Program-made: the position numbers and the translations under genes
Part shown: in pieces, positions 63,478-64,000 of the stretch
Numbering within the stretch: position 1 is the stretch's first letter
Layout of the letters: every line of letters begins with the position of its first letter
DNA from: Tetrahymena elliotti 4EA
Lineage: Eukaryota > Ciliophora > Oligohymenophorea > Hymenostomatida > Tetrahymenidae
Length of the DNA stretch: 64,000 bases
NCBI GenBank assembly: GCA_000231825.2
Contig: JH720345.1
Location: 309,306-373,305, forward strand
Reading direction: 5' to 3'
The notes under the pieces: model-generated
What the model saw: the letters and a program-made list of their open reading frames with translations, nothing else
Databases searched by the model: none
Told to the model about the DNA's origin: nothing

Positions 63478-64000
63478 TTTATAAATTATTTATCAAATGT
63501 AATATTTTCTATTCTTAAATTTAAAAAAAGTAATTTTTATTTATTTTTAATAAATTTACTTTTATCACCAAACTAAGAAAATTTTATAAATTGAAGATTT
63601 ATTTCTCTCAACACTCATCAAAACAATTTATTTTTTATAAAATGCAAATGAAAATATAAAAATAAGTTAAAAAATATTATTTTTTTTAAATAAAATTTCA
63701 GAAAAGATAATTTTGTATTATTTTATTTTTAATAAAATTTAAATCTGAATTATTTTTTAATATTAAAAATAACATAAGTTTGAATTAAGATTTAAAAAAA
63801 TATTAGAATGAATAAATAAGAAGCTTTTTTAATTTTAAATTATTAATTTTATTTTTTATCTTAAAAAAATATTTTTGTCAAGATTTTTTAAAGACTAATT
63901 TTAAAATTATTTTTTAAATAAACTAAAAGGTAAAAAAATTATTTGAAATCATGATTTTTTTACTTTAGAATCTGATTATTTTTTAACTATCTTTCAAATA
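63478..64000. other. Intergenic to window end, no gene seen
   Basis: AT-rich 3' region after the coiled-coil gene; no coding frame in the visible part. Confidence 0.55.

Noticed and set aside
1..64000. CRISPR arrays, insertion sequences or telomere repeats
   Set aside because: No regularly spaced direct repeats, no transposase frame and no G4T2-type telomeric repeat were seen; the repeats present are gene-copy remnants.

Overview
The window is macronuclear-type DNA from a ciliate that uses TGA as its only stop codon, most likely Tetrahymena or a close relative. In-frame TAA and TAG run through every convincing gene (read as Gln) and each real gene ends at TGA. Base composition is strongly AT-rich, especially between genes and in introns. 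Introns are GT-AG, mostly 52-200 nt with some of 300-612 nt. Standard-code ORFs are nearly all artefacts, so genes here were rebuilt by hand with the ciliate code. Every multi-exon model with an intact frame sums to a whole number of codons.

Left part (1-20.6 kb). This is a duplicated, partly decaying region. Three copies of an ABCB-type half transporter occur: a 5' piece cut by the window edge (1-433, minus), a degraded copy (7.4-10.1 kb, minus) and an intact gene (11.25-13.24 kb, plus). The first two share their 5' flanks. A 75-bp scrap of the membrane-protein gene at 4.1-6.6 kb sits at the end of the second flank. Also here are a highly biased Cys-rich protein gene (2.5 kb), a tandem pair of legumain-family (C13) cysteine peptidases (14.0-15.5 and 16.8-18.3 kb) and a histidine acid phosphatase pseudogene (19.2-20.6 kb). 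Two nearly identical tRNA-Phe(GAA) genes lie in opposite orientation at 1.16 and 18.9 kb.

Middle part (22-40 kb). A small helical protein gene diverges from an ABHD11-like hydrolase gene. Then come an unrecognised 302-aa helical protein, a seven-exon MFS transporter of the Spinster-like type (26.3-29.0 kb, minus), and a 13-exon gene for an unrecognised 2519-aa protein (31.0-39.8 kb).

Right part (41-64 kb). A 2146-aa membrane hybrid histidine kinase (PAS, HisKA, ATPase and receiver domains, all key motifs present) is followed by two related secreted metallophosphoesterases (49.9-51.7 and 57.3-59.1 kb, minus). These flank a TBC-domain Rab GAP (54.0-56.1 kb). A Gln-rich coiled-coil protein gene (60.5-63.5 kb) ends the window.

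There are no operons. Genes are separated by 0.3-2.3 kb of AT-rich DNA and run in mixed orientation. Several products fit the digestive and secretory life of a phagotrophic ciliate (legumains, acid phosphatases, transporters). I saw no CRISPR array, no intact transposon and no clear new multi-gene system. The most unusual items are the decaying ABC duplication, the giant unknown protein and the large hybrid kinase.
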